A DNA stretch of 64,000 nt from Jaapia argillacea MUCL 33604 (lineage: Eukaryota; Basidiomycota; Agaricomycetes; Jaapiales; Jaapiaceae), in contig KL197716.1 in the NCBI GenBank assembly GCA_000697665.1, positions 1,142,159-1,206,158 of the forward strand, given 5' to 3'. The notes beneath the pieces are model-generated. The model was not told the DNA's origin, did not search any database, and worked only from the letters and a program-made list of their open reading frames with translations. How positions within the stretch are numbered: the stretch's first letter is position 1; each line of letters opens with the position of its first letter. The position numbers and the translations under genes were made by a program. Positions 11,606 to 22,230 of the stretch are shown one piece after another.

Positions 11606-13482
11606 ATGGGTTTCCAGTATTCCCAGGATCAGGCATCACCTCGACGACACACCGATAACGATTACGAACAGACCTTTCGGTTAAAGCCTTCCCATTCCCA
11701 CTGCTCAGCGAACACCTGTTCACCCAAATCGCCCAGCGATGGTATCGGCATGGCCTCCACGTTCTCCACGCCAGTGAATGGCGAGTCATCGCGAGGTTCA
11801 TGGGAAGATCGTCAATTTGCCTACGAGGGATGCAAACGTTATACGTCAAAGCCGCTCTACGATGAACCTATTCCCATGGGCCGCTATGCCCTTCTAGCGG
11901 ATATGCCTGAAGAGAGCCTGAGTCCACAGGGTGATGAACTCGGTCAGTGAAGTAATCACATTTCACTTTGCCGCCCAATCTACTGCCAATTTTAGTCATC
12001 GATGCTCATGCATCTCGTGCAGACTCGACATTCAACGCATGGCCCGTTGCAATCGAAAGATCATTTCCGCCAGGACAAGATCCTCATAACATACGTGGGT
12101 TGGATCCGACAAGTGCCGTCACCTCGATGCACCCTGTCCAAACCCTCATCCACCATCCCCTCGGCTGGGGTCTCAGAATAGGACTTCGTGAAATACCAGG
12201 AGGCACTGCTAGGATACGACCCAAACCGCCGATGAGAAAGGATACTCGGTCAGCACAGTTACCCTCCTCAACAGCAAGCGTTCCGTCGAGGGCGGAAAGT
12301 GCTCCGTCCAGGACGGGAAGTGACAGCACAGGGAGCCCTACGTCTGTCATGGATCTTACCGTCCAGATCACAACTATCAACGAGTATGCGTATTCAAGTG
12401 GAGGATACTCGGATATTTTTGAGGCGGAGTGGGTGGACAAACATGGGCTTAAAACGAAGGTAAGCAGTCAGGCCAAATTCCAAGTTGCAAGCTCATTGCC
12501 AATAGGTTGCTGTTAAGCGTCTCCGAGTTTTCGCCGATATGGAGTATGATTTTGAAAGGGCAAGGAAGGTATAATACATACCTTCATTTATGGTTTCACG
12601 GGAAACTCATACCCTCATCTAAGCGGCTCAATCGTGAAGTATTCGTATGGGGCCGACTTGACCATCCCAACATTGTCAAGCTATTTGGCATAACTTACCA
12701 TATGAATGAGCGACCGGCCATGGTCATGCAGTGGTACAGTAATGGCAGTGCGGTTGAGTACCTTCAAAGTCACCCCAACGAGAGTCGCCGAAGGCTGGTG
12801 CGTAGGCCGCACGTCTTTCTGCTCACGCCTTGACGATAGAAAACATGGTTAGATCTGGAACATGATTGAAGGCCTGTCGTACCTCCATGAATCGAATCCC
12901 CCCATTGTTCACGGAGATCTGAAAGGGGTGAGCTTGATCCTCGCAGTGTCACTTTTGCATCGTCTCACCTCCCCCTTCAGCATAATATTCTCATCTCGGA
13001 CGACGGTCATGCAGTTCTCAGCGACTTCGGGCTATCCAGAGTTGTCCAGGACCTTGGTGGATCTCCTTCAGGAAACACTACAGGTTCCCTAGCGGGATCC
13101 GTGAGATGGGCTGCACCCGAGCTCCTAGAATCTGGAGAAGACGAGGACAGTTTGCCCAGGCACACACTTGCGACAGATATCTGGGCATTCGCCTGTACGG
13201 CTTTTGAGGCAAGTGTTTCCTGGTCCAATTTATAAGATGCGGGGATGACCCAGTTATATGCAGTTATCCAGCGGCAAGCTGCCATATTGGCGGCGAGTCA
13301 ACGACTGTCGGGTGATACATGACATTATCGAAGGGACCAAGCCAGGGAAAGCGGATGATGGATCAATACCGCATGTCGGGAAAGATATATGGCAGCTGTT
13401 GGAGTTTTGTTGGGTTTGGGACCCGCCCAAGAGACCTTCAATAAGGGATGTCGTCTCTGAGTTGCAGTGCTGCAGCCGTTAA
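11606..13482 (+). CDS. TKL-like protein kinase
   Basis: Protein kinase of the tyrosine-kinase-like group common in mushrooms. The catalytic domain is complete: Gly-loop region SSGGYSDIFEAEW, VAVKRLRVF (ATP-anchoring Lys), REVFVWGRLDHPNIVKLFGI, hinge MVMQWYSNGSAVEYL, catalytic loop VHGDLKGHNILI (HGD in place of HRD), SDFGLSR, VRWAAPELLE, DIWAFACTAFE, and WDPPKRPSIRDVVSEL near the end. HGDLKGHN with APE is usual for this fungal group and compatible with activity. Most introns are short GT-AG; the one at 13209-13263 uses a GC donor (GAG|GCAAGT). Stop 13480-13482. The N-terminal 120 residues are uncertain: ATG 11606 opens the frame that splices at about 11946 into VIDAHASRADS, but another good frame overlaps it (see findings). 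Confidence 0.75.
13209..13263 (+). other. GC-AG intron in the kinase gene
   Basis: The exon ends CTTTTGAG, the intron begins GCAAGTG and ends ATGCAG, and the joined reading is FE-LSSGKLPYW, which restores kinase subdomain IX. No GT donor nearby gives this reading. Confidence 0.7.
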
Positions 13483-13793
13483 TTCGTTCGACACGCGGGT
13501 GATGCTTTCCAGATATTCTTTTTGTATATCTACCACCCACGATTTCTCGTCTTCCGTGCCTACCCCTCCCTAGAATTAACATAGCATACTGTACTTACAC
13601 ATACCTGGAGTCTATTTATGCCATGTTGTGAATATTTTGAATCAATTTTGAGGTCTGAATGACATGGCTGGAAAGTAGCCTCGGCCTTCGCCGTCCACTA
13701 GCGGGACCTGTCACAAAGTGTAGCGGAACAGGGTTTAGGTCAATCCTCAACCACCTTCATATTTCTTCTCCCCTTTCTTTGGCGAGTATAACT
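13483..13793. other. Spacer between kinase and tubulin genes
   Basis: About 310 bp on the same strand as both neighbours. The last 60 bases before 13794 are strongly CT-rich (TTTCTTCTCCCCTTTCTTTGG), as in many fungal promoters. No gene seen. Confidence 0.5.
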
Positions 13794-16536
13794 ATGACTC
13801 GCGAAATCATCAACATCCAGGTATGCAATTCAGGCGTTTGAGCAGTCCAGGGCTTTGTCCTGATATTATCATCCCCCTCCTAGGCTGGTCAGGTCTGTTA
13901 ATGAATGCTAGCATTTCGATCAGTTGCTTCATATCTCGTCGATTATAGGCTGGAAACCAAGTCGGAGAAAGCTTCTGGAACATGCTCCTCGCTGAGCATG
14001 GTCTTGATCAATCTGGGGTGAGCACCACACCAGAGGCCACACACCCCGCCGAGCTGATCATGAATCACGGCACCCGTAGATCTACAAGGGCAATGACGCC
14101 TTACAGCTGCCGCGAGTGTGTGATTCACATTCCCTTCCCGTTCCGTGCATATGGGTAACCCACTTCGTTGTATTGTACTCTAGGTGGGTGTGTACTTCAA
14201 CGAGATCGAACAACCTGGTAGCCCGACCAAGTATGTTCCGAGGAGTGTACAGATTGATTTGGAAGCTGGCGTTTGTAACCGCGTAAGCCCTTTGTTCCAT
14301 CTGTGCTCGTCTCAGAGGTTTGTCTGAATGAATCTGGTAGATTCGAGGTGGCCCGCTTGGACATCTTTTCAGGCCCGACACTTACTTGACTGGAGAGTCT
14401 GGTGCAGGGAACAACTGGGCCAAGGGGTGTACGTGATATACTCTCGCCTACTGTGGTGGTCTTTTCTAACGATTTGCGATACATTAGTCTATACCGAAGG
14501 TACGCTATCCTTGCCCTCCCTGGCATTTCTTCTATCTCATCCCTCACCTTTTACAGGAGCCGAACTCGTAGACTCCATCCTGGAGATTGTCCGCACCCAA
14601 GCCGAGTCCTGCGACGCCCTCCAAGGCTTCCAAATGATCCACTCCCTCGGTGGAGGTACTGGGGCAGGCTTAGGGTCTCTGCTATTGTCGAAACTTCGAG
14701 AAGTCTGTGTTGCAAGTGTTTGCGATCCATTCGGCTGACGTTTACTGTGCTAGGAATTCCCTGATAGGATGTTGGCCACTTTTTCAATTTTGCCTGCGCC
14801 TGGTGTGAGTATATCTTGGCCTCGTGTTGTTACGTCGTTAATGATGGGTTCGTTGTTGAATAGGTTTCTGAGACTGTTGTGGAGGTAATCCTGGACCCCT
14901 CTAACGATAGTGGTGATGAATGCTGATCTTTCACCATCATACTAGCCGTATAATGCCCTGCTGTCGGTTCACCAGCTTGTTGAGAACAGTGATCTGACCA
15001 TCTGCCTCGACAATGAAGCCTTGTCAGTTTCTAAATCACATCATTCGCCCTTCCAAATGCTGACCTTTCCCTGGGTTGATAGATATGACATTACAGCGAG
15101 GACCATGAAAGTTAAACAACCCGCGTTTGATGACTTGAACATTGTACGTTACTTCAAATATTACTGAGAACACAAAGCTTACTTTCTTTTGGGTAGCTCG
15201 TGGCGCAGGTCATGTGTGGCGTTAGCACCAGCTTGCGATTCCCGGGACAGCTGAATGGGTGAATGAGCTGATACTTCACCAAAAGCTTGATACTTACTTT
15301 CAATGTAGCGACTTGAGGAAACTCGCCCTGAATCTCATTCCCTTCCCTCGTGTGCGTACCTTGACTCTCTTTCTCTTCGCCATTTTGACTTTTCATTCAT
15401 TTTGATGTAGTTGCATTTCTTGATGCCCAGCTACGCTCCCTTCTACAACCCCAAAGACCGCGCTTTCCAGCGTATTTCAGTGGATGACCTGACAAGGGCG
15501 TGCGTGCCTCCCCTCTATACATTGCCTCAAGTCTCACGCGTCCGTTTTATTTTATTTCGATAGTGTCTTCGAACATCGCAGCCTTTTAGTAGCGTGTGAT
15601 CCTCGTTTTGGGTGCGCATCCAATGGGTCGTATCTTTATCTCGGTTGGCTGACAGAGGACGTGGGATTGATAGACGGTATTTGACTGCGGCGACGATCTT
15701 CCGAGGAAAGATCTCTTCGCGTGAGGTGTGTTTCGTGTATTTTGGTTGTTTGTTCTTCGATTGGATGTTGATTTTCCTTGCTTCCAGGCTGAGGTACGTC
15801 TCTTTGGCTTCAACTTGGGAAGAATGAGGGTGCTGATGAGGGTTATCTGATAACATCTAGTACTCCGTTCGGCAACTGCAGACGAAGAATTCGAATCAAT
15901 TCGTTGAGTGAGTTGTTTCCCGTCGTACCATTTAGTCTCTCCCGTCATCCACAACCCCCAACCTAGATGGATACCCGATAATGTCTCAGTTTCTCTTTGT
16001 TCCGTGCCTCCTGTAGGGCAGCAGCAGGTAAGTCTCATTTTCGATCAGCGGAACACCGAAAGGTCTCATTGACGCCCTGTTTGTGATTGTAGAGCGCAAC
16101 GTGTCTTGCGAACTCTACCTCCATTCAGGAGATTTTCAAGCGTACTCTCACTCAGGCACGCCCCCCGCCCCATGATCTGCTACTTTCGTATCTTACCGCT
16201 GATCAATGAAATAGTTCTCGGCGATGTATAAACGTCGTGCTTTCCTCCATTGGTATACTGGAGAGGGGATGGATACTATGGAGTTTAGCGAGGCGGAGAG
16301 CAACACGCAAGATTTGATGTGAGTTCTTTTCGCGGCAATCTGACTATCATGGTACTGACTGAATTGATGGGGCACTTAGTGCGGAGTATCAGCAGGTATG
16401 TCTTGTCGGACCGACCGATTGTGAACTACGGGAAGCTCTGACGGGTTTCCGTTACTCACGTGTGCGTTTATAGTATCAGGAGGCTACTGTTGAAGCGGAG
16501 GATGGGGAAAACGTCGAGGACGAGCAAGGGGAATAA
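13794..16536 (+). CDS. Divergent beta-tubulin, 24 exons
   Basis: Structural GTPase of microtubules. I could trace the whole CDS: 24 exons summing to 1350 nt and 449 residues, the normal beta-tubulin length. Exons: 13794-13820, 13884-13892, 13949-14017, 14080-14115, 14184-14282, 14341-14428, 14488-14499, 14557-14702, 14754-14804, 14864-14884, 14946-15022, 15083-15143, 15197-15258, 15309-15351, 15411-15499, 15564-15611, 15674-15725, 15788-15793, 15861-15907, 15967-16027, 16093-16155, 16215-16318, 16380-16395, 16474-16536. Landmarks: [105 protein letters not shown], acidic tail. It is beta rather than gamma by EFPDR and VVEPYN. It differs from canonical beta in the extra residue at position 2 (MTREI), Ala for the GTP-loop Cys12, and many substitutions, so it is probably a secondary paralogue. 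Confidence 0.92.
13884..13892 (+). other. 9-nt microexon of the tubulin gene (AGQ)
   Basis: GCTGGTCAG lies between a CTCCTAG acceptor and a GTCTGTT donor and encodes Ala-Gly-Gln, which completes the conserved IQAGQ.GNQ nucleotide loop. Skipping it would remove three invariant residues. Confidence 0.85.
14488..14499 (+). other. 12-nt microexon of the tubulin gene
   Basis: TCTATACCGAAG lies between ACATTAG and GTACGC. It supplies part of the conserved WAKGFYTEGAELVDS run. Flanking exons have matching phases. Confidence 0.85.
15788..15793 (+). other. 6-nt microexon of the tubulin gene (AE)
   Basis: GCTGAG lies between TTCCAG and GTACGTC. Including it gives [16 protein letters not shown], the same length as the canonical stretch between the conserved KE and the QNKN position. 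Skipping it would stay in frame but be two residues short. Confidence 0.75.
16156..16214 (+). other. GC-AG intron in the tubulin gene
   Basis: The intron begins CAG|GCACGC and ends AAATAG. Joining gives [19 protein letters not shown], matching the conserved tubulin QF.AMF.RKAFLHW run. There is no usable GT donor close by. Confidence 0.75.
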
Positions 16537-17076
16537 CACTCTTCTCATTTTGTTTCATTTTGTTCCGTGACCGTCTCTCCCTTACGTCTCTGTGGATCTC
16601 TTACCTCAAACTCTACCTTGCACAATGACTGACCTTCTGGATTAATCGCGTCTTTGACTGAATAATTCTTTCTTTCGATGTCTGCTAGATTTAATTCATG
16701 CTGCAATCCACCTTTTTTGCCAGTATCAGTTCCTGCATGCCATGCTTCAGCTCTCGGTGTAGGTCTATTCTCTGAGGTGCGTTTCTTTTGACTCGGACCT
16801 TGACGCTTATTCGTGGATAAAGGGGGACACGGTTATGGGGAATTGTCGGAGTAACCTTTCTGAGCTCTGCTAACGGCAGAGAGATTCTATCTTGACCTCC
16901 TCGCCCCCTGTTCAGATGACCGGCCTTGCAACTCTGATTACTCTCGTCCCGGTTGTCGACGGTTGATGTTGTAATCTGTCTATTCGGCATCTCGGTCCTG
17001 ATCCGCATATAAGATGCCTCTGTTTGAAGTACAAGAACGCAGTGTCTCCATCGACTGACTGGTAACTTGAAGCATC
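16537..17076. other. Intergenic, no supported gene
   Basis: About 540 bp between two plus-strand genes, with no convincing open frame. It should hold the tubulin 3' end and the promoter of the DUF1479 gene. Confidence 0.5.
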
Positions 17077-18946
17077 ATGGCCACGCTTACTGGAACTATG
17101 CCTCCCCATTTCGTGGAGTTGAAGAAGGAGATTGCGGCTTCGTACCCAAATTTCCAGGAACGAGTTACGAAGGCTTGGACCAGCCTTTTGGCTGAGCTTG
17201 CTGAGGAGACTGACTTGATTGCTAAGGAGGGCACCAGTGTCCGTTTATTACTTCTGTTTGTTATCCGTGTGTCCGCTTTGATATCAATATGTACCCCACA
17301 GATCATCCCTCAAGTTCAGTTCTCTGAGATTGCCTCGCTGAAGCCTGAAGTTGTCGACACCATCAAGAGGAGAGGATGCGTGGTGATCAAAGATGTTGTA
17401 GATGATAGTGAAGCTGCTGGATGGAAATCTAGCCTTGAGAAGTATATCAAAGAGAACCCAACCGTCCCGGGTACGAACGTGTCCGCTTTTCAACTGTCCT
17501 TACCATTGACGCCATCTGGCATTGCCGTGTCGTTGCGCTTTAGGCTTCCCCGCAGAAGACAAGCAGTTCTTCCAGCTCTAGTGGGTTCATTGTATATCAT
17601 TTATTTCCACTGTCACTAATTCAACTCGTCGATATAGCTGGACTCGACCTCAGGTCCAAGCTCGCGCTCATCCGAATGTCTTGGCCACTTCCACCTGGCT
17701 AAACCAAATGTACCACGTCAAAGGGAACACTACCCTTGAAGGTGTGGACCTATCAACACCTCTCACCTACGCCGATCGTTTCCGCATCCGTCACCCCGGT
17801 GTCCAATGGGACGTCCACCCTCCCCATGTCGATGGTGGGTGTAGTCCCTTGCTTTCACAATAGTTCAGCCTTTGTTGATCCGATTCAAACCTCAGGCGGT
17901 TCCATTGAGAGATGGCAAGACGAGACTTTCCGAACCTGCTTTGCCGACATCCTAGCAGGCGATTTCCAAAAACACGATCCATACGATTTGGAGGGTCGCG
18001 TCAATGCTCGAAGTTCTTTGTATGGTAGACCTGGTCAGGTTTGTGAAAATTTGCTCTATTACTTATGTTGTCAGCGCTGATCCTCCTCGTTAGTCGACCG
18101 TATTAAGGTGAAGGCTGTTTCAGTTAGAACTGTTTTGCATTCCTTACTGAACTAAACTGCACGTATTCGTAGGACTTTCCAGGGATGGCTTGCTTTGAGG
18201 TTCGTATGGTTTGTCCAAATCGTGAGATCATATGTCTGATCACCGTCTCTTGTCCGGTATTACAGTGAGACCGCTCCCACAGAAGGAACTCTCAAGGTCT
18301 TCCCCGATGTCCTCCTCTCAAACGCCTACATCATCCTTCGTCCTTTCTTCACCGCCAAATCCACCCCCGTGACCTCCAACCCCTTGGATGCGGAGAACTG
18401 GGAATACAACATCTCCACCTCCGATTTCCCTGGTATCTTCCCCCGAGATGGAGGTTTCACCGGACCACGACCAAACCCGAACTCGCACCCACACATGAGA
18501 TTGGATGAGACCATGACCTCGGTGCCGAAGGTTAAACCTGGTGATATGGTTTTCTGGCACTGTGTATGTGGATCCCGTCCTTTGTGTATTCTCAAGATAG
18601 GTTGCTAATGTTTGAGTGGTGTACAGGACGTCGTTCACTCCGTCGAGCAAGAGCACACCGGCAAGGGTGACTCAGCCGGTTCGTATCTTATAGTCTATCT
18701 CATCTTCATCCCTTCTCAACTCTGGATATCTTCTGTTTTATAGTGATGTACATTCCAGCTGTGCCATACACCCCCCAGAATGCCGCGTACGTGCAGAAAC
18801 AAAAGGATACTTTCCTCGCCTCCGTCCCTCCCCCTGATTTCCCGAAACATGAAGGGGAGGCCACGTATGCAGGTGGAGGAAGGGAGACTGATGTTGTGTC
18901 GGCTGTGGGACGTGTTGCGATGGGTTTGCCCATCGCCGTTGCTTAA
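17077..18946 (+). CDS. DUF1479 (YbiU-like) family protein
   Basis: Cytosolic protein of the DUF1479 family, related to bacterial YbiU and structurally like Fe(II)/2-oxoglutarate dioxygenases; the substrate is not known. Start ATG 17077 (MATLTGTMPPHFVELKKEIA), stop 18944-18946. Landmarks: IPQVQFSEIASLKPEVVDTI, KRRGCVVIKDVVDD, QFFQLYWTRPQVQARAHPNV, YADRFRIRHPGVQWDVHPPH followed by VDGGSIERW, STVLRTFQGWLALSETAPTE, VKPGDMVFWHCDVVHSVEQE, and MYIPAVPYTPQNAAYV. The early H.P..DGG and late FWHCDVVHSVE histidines are at the places where a metal site would sit. Seven or so short introns interrupt it. The length of about 440 residues suits the family. Nothing in the neighbourhood points to its pathway. 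Confidence 0.88.
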
Positions 18947-20222
18947 TGTGTGGTGTCGATGGGTTGGTTGGCCTTCGGGTTGTTTAATACTGGAATGCCA
19001 AGGAATGTTTTAGATGTCTCATTGTAGAATAGGGTGTATGAATGGGTTGCAAGAGTGTGCTGCGTGTAGACTGTGTACGCTGATGGTTGAAAACATCGGT
19101 CAAGGTTCTGAAAGTGTGGCATTTGTTCTGACACCACTCTACAGAGCTGCGAGACGAGAAAGTGACGGGGTACTATTTGAAATTTTCGCCACCAACAAAA
19201 CAGCGTCGAATACTGTTCTATCCCCCGAATCCGAAAAGGGAAGAGATGCACTCCCAGGTGAATGATTCGTTAGTGGCGAGAGGCGTCGGCACCTGGATGG
19301 GTGGCGGCAACTTCGTGGTGTCGATGTCGGCATAGAGGTATCTGTGGTGATGCAGGGGAAGCCAAGGTCAATATTGATGCCACCCGTTCGGTTGATCGAC
19401 CCAAGTGCAGGGGCTGCAACTTGGCTCGGGGGGAAATCAGCAAAGCGCGTTGGTAGGGGAGACTTGTGGACGGGGGGGAAGGTTGTGTAGTTAGCTAACG
19501 AGACCGTTTCTTTCAATTGATCGAGACTCATTCCCTTCCGCAGCTGAGCGGTCGGCGATGAGTCGTCCTATTCTCCGTTTTGATGCGACGGCCAGGTCGC
19601 GAGTAGCGTCCACTTTCTGCCTGGTGACGAGGAGTCGGAAGAGTCATTCGTGCATCGGGGGGAGGCGCGCGAGCCCAACGGGAGTCTGCTGGGATCGTTG
19701 TCTCGTCCGCCATTGGGTCGTCATCACAAAGTCCTTTCGGGAGGACCATCGATGAATACAGTCTCCCCGACCGTACGGAGGGGGGTTTGCGGGCCCCAGG
19801 TCCGAGGATGACGCCTCCCCCTGGTTCGTTGGGAAGGCGACTAGCGGTTCCAGAGTGCATTAAGTATGAGATTGGGATGCACTGTACGAGGAAAGACGGC
19901 AAGACACGTCGGTAAATAAGCGATAAAGATTTGGCAACGAGGGTCAGGATTAGGGATTCTCCTCCCTTTACCAGCGCCAGAAGTGATGAAAGTCAAGAAG
20001 CATGATGTGGAGTACTTTCGAAAATCGATGTGGACATGGTTGTATAAATCATAAACATAATTCGACCACGTAGTGCATATTACAGGACTGCATTGGGAGG
20101 GATTGACTAGGTACAGGAGGTGAACCAGCGTGGTCGGGAATTGACAACCTGTGCCATAACGAGGGTCATGACAAATTTAACCCTTTGCATTTGAGCGTAG
20201 TGAGTGGACCGACACAAAAAGA
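18947..20222. other. Intergenic with unresolved minus-strand frames
   Basis: About 1.3 kb between two convergent genes. Minus-strand frames at 19902-19528 and 19531-19139 are open, Pro/Arg/Ser-rich, and overlap at the ATGAGTC near 19529, but I recognise no domain and neither has clear splice signals. They may be chance frames in GC-rich DNA. Confidence 0.35.
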
Positions 20223-21698
20223 TCACGGATAAGGTCGCAAAGTCGACTCATCCCAGTAACTCTCGTGAGCGAACTTAGCCACATTGACACCCCAATCCTC
20301 CTCCGGACCTGCTGCTTCACGACACGAAGCACACGAGACGGTCTTGAGATGACGAAGAAGGGGATCGGGACGCGAAAATAGTTTGAGGCATCCCGGGCAT
20401 TGCCATCGTGAAGGAAAGTGCGCATCGCGATGCCTGTGGACTTCTCTGATTCTGCCAGAGGGGCTCTGCCACTGGCAATCGCCCACACGACAATGGGCGT
20501 CTCTCGGGTCGAGACGAGGGCGCTTTTTGGCTCGTGGCTAAATAGTGAAAGAAGGCACCAATGTCCATGAGCGACGAAGGAGACTCGATAAATGAAACAC
20601 ACCTCGGAGAGCTGTTCTCTTCTCTCTGGACTACAAAGATGAGAAGGACCACCGGAGGGTGCTTCCGACGTTGGGCTTCTACCAATTTGCAGGAGAACTT
20701 CGGCTAGAGCAACGTCGTCTTCATGCCTAGCATCCTCTGGTGAGGGCTGGTCGATAGGAGAAGGCGGGGTGTCCGACTCAATGGCGTTGACGGAGTGGGC
20801 GGGCTCCGAATCGACGTCCATGGCTGGCTGATCGACAGGAGTAGCTTCTGGTATTGTCGGATGAGTCGTACGAATGGAGAGATCAGCTGGCGCATCGACT
20901 GGCGTCGGCTGGACCACCAGCTCAGGCACATCAATACCATTCTTCTGTAGGGTAGCGCGCATCTTGGCGAATTGACGGTGCATCTATGAATGTTACCAAG
21001 GTCAAGATCTGGATAAAGAATCAACCAGAGCCCTGTAGCATCTCACTCACATAGGTCAACGAAGGCACAAAGGAGGGTTGGAAAGGCAAACGGGAGGGTT
21101 GGACTCCATCGCCCGAGTTCGGAGGTGAGGATGAAGCCGCCACTGGCTTCTCAGCAGGAGAAGGGTCGCTATTCCTGGTTGGTTCATCGCTGGCGGAACG
21201 CGACCTCGAGATATGCGTCCATTCATCACCATCCTTCTCAAAGCGAACCATGGTCGTGATCTCCTCAACACCCTCAGCTTGTCTGCCAGTACCATTCATC
21301 CAATTGACATCCAAGCTTGGCATGAAAGGCAACGGCATTCCTTGATCACTGAGACGGCGATTGACGCCCCTGGATGCAGATCCGGAAGGGAGTCCGGGGG
21401 CTGAAGGAAGACGTCTGCGGATAATCGTGAACTCTTCGTAATTAGGTGGCAAGCACGACGTCTCATCCCAATACTGTTGAGAAGTGGGTGTTAATGGCTG
21501 CCGGGGCTGCCAAGCCATCAGCAAGGGCCTTAAAGGGCTACAGGTAGAACGCACCTTCAAGACGAATGAATTGGTCGAGCGATCCACGACTAAATCCGTT
21601 CCACGAGGGTCATCTAGAGGGCCGGCTGAGTCGTTCTTGTACGATATGGAGTGTACCTCTTGGCCAAGAGATTCTTCCACCTGCATTGGCGCGGACAT
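20223..21698 (-). CDS. C2H2-like zinc-finger protein
   Basis: Predicted nuclear DNA-binding protein of 420 residues from four in-frame exons: 21555-21698, 21051-21473, 20603-20983, 20223-20537. Start ATG 21698 (MSAPMQVEESLGQE). The N-terminal two thirds are acidic and Pro/Ser-rich with no fold I recognise. The last exon opens with a basic cluster (PRAKKRPRLDPRD, a likely nuclear signal), then two finger-like units: CQWQSP...HRHRDAH and CPGCLKLFSRPDPLLRHLKT, the second a fair C2H2 pattern, and a further CASC pair. Such isolated C-terminal fingers are common in mushroom transcription factors. The target is unknown. It ends 526 bp from the stop of the cyanase gene's upstream neighbour region and shares no obvious operon-like link. 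Confidence 0.7.
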
Positions 21699-22230
21699 CC
21701 TGAATGATGATAAATATAAGGGTCGAGGCAACAGGGAGATAGACGATGAGTGATTTGAGTGTTCGCAAGAATGGCAAGTTGATCAACAGTAAGTGCAGAC
21801 TTGAGGAGTATGCCCAAAAGATATCACGATTCAGCATCTTATACTGTGCGCTTTGTGGATTGTGGCCTCTGGTCCACAGTGGCGCGCCGATTGTGGCCAT
21901 GTATCAAAGGGTGTCAAAGCAAATTTGCGTCAAAGACCATTGTCTATGTGGACCAGCGATCAACTGTGGCTCGTTCACGTGAGTTCTGTGGCCAACTTGT
22001 GGTGGCGTGGGTGAAATAGATGTCTTTCGAGTCAGGTGCGAAGTCCGAGAAGCGGTCGAGTGGACGTGGGCGTTCTGGAAAGTCAAGTAAATAACATACG
22101 CACCTCACCATGACACTCCCTAGCCAAAGCAAGCTCGAAATTCTTCGCGTGTGATTGATCGAGGAGTATGGCAAGTTTCTCATACATACATAGCTTACAG
22201 ACTTTTGAATAATTTGGTACATCAAGGACT
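21699..22230. other. Intergenic between two minus-strand genes
   Basis: About 530 bp covering the zinc-finger gene's promoter and the cyanase 3' end. No supported gene. Confidence 0.5.

Noticed and set aside
19139-19902. Two minus-strand frames forming a possible secreted or Pro-rich protein
   Set aside because: They overlap in different phases without a plausible intron; I left them as unresolved spacer.
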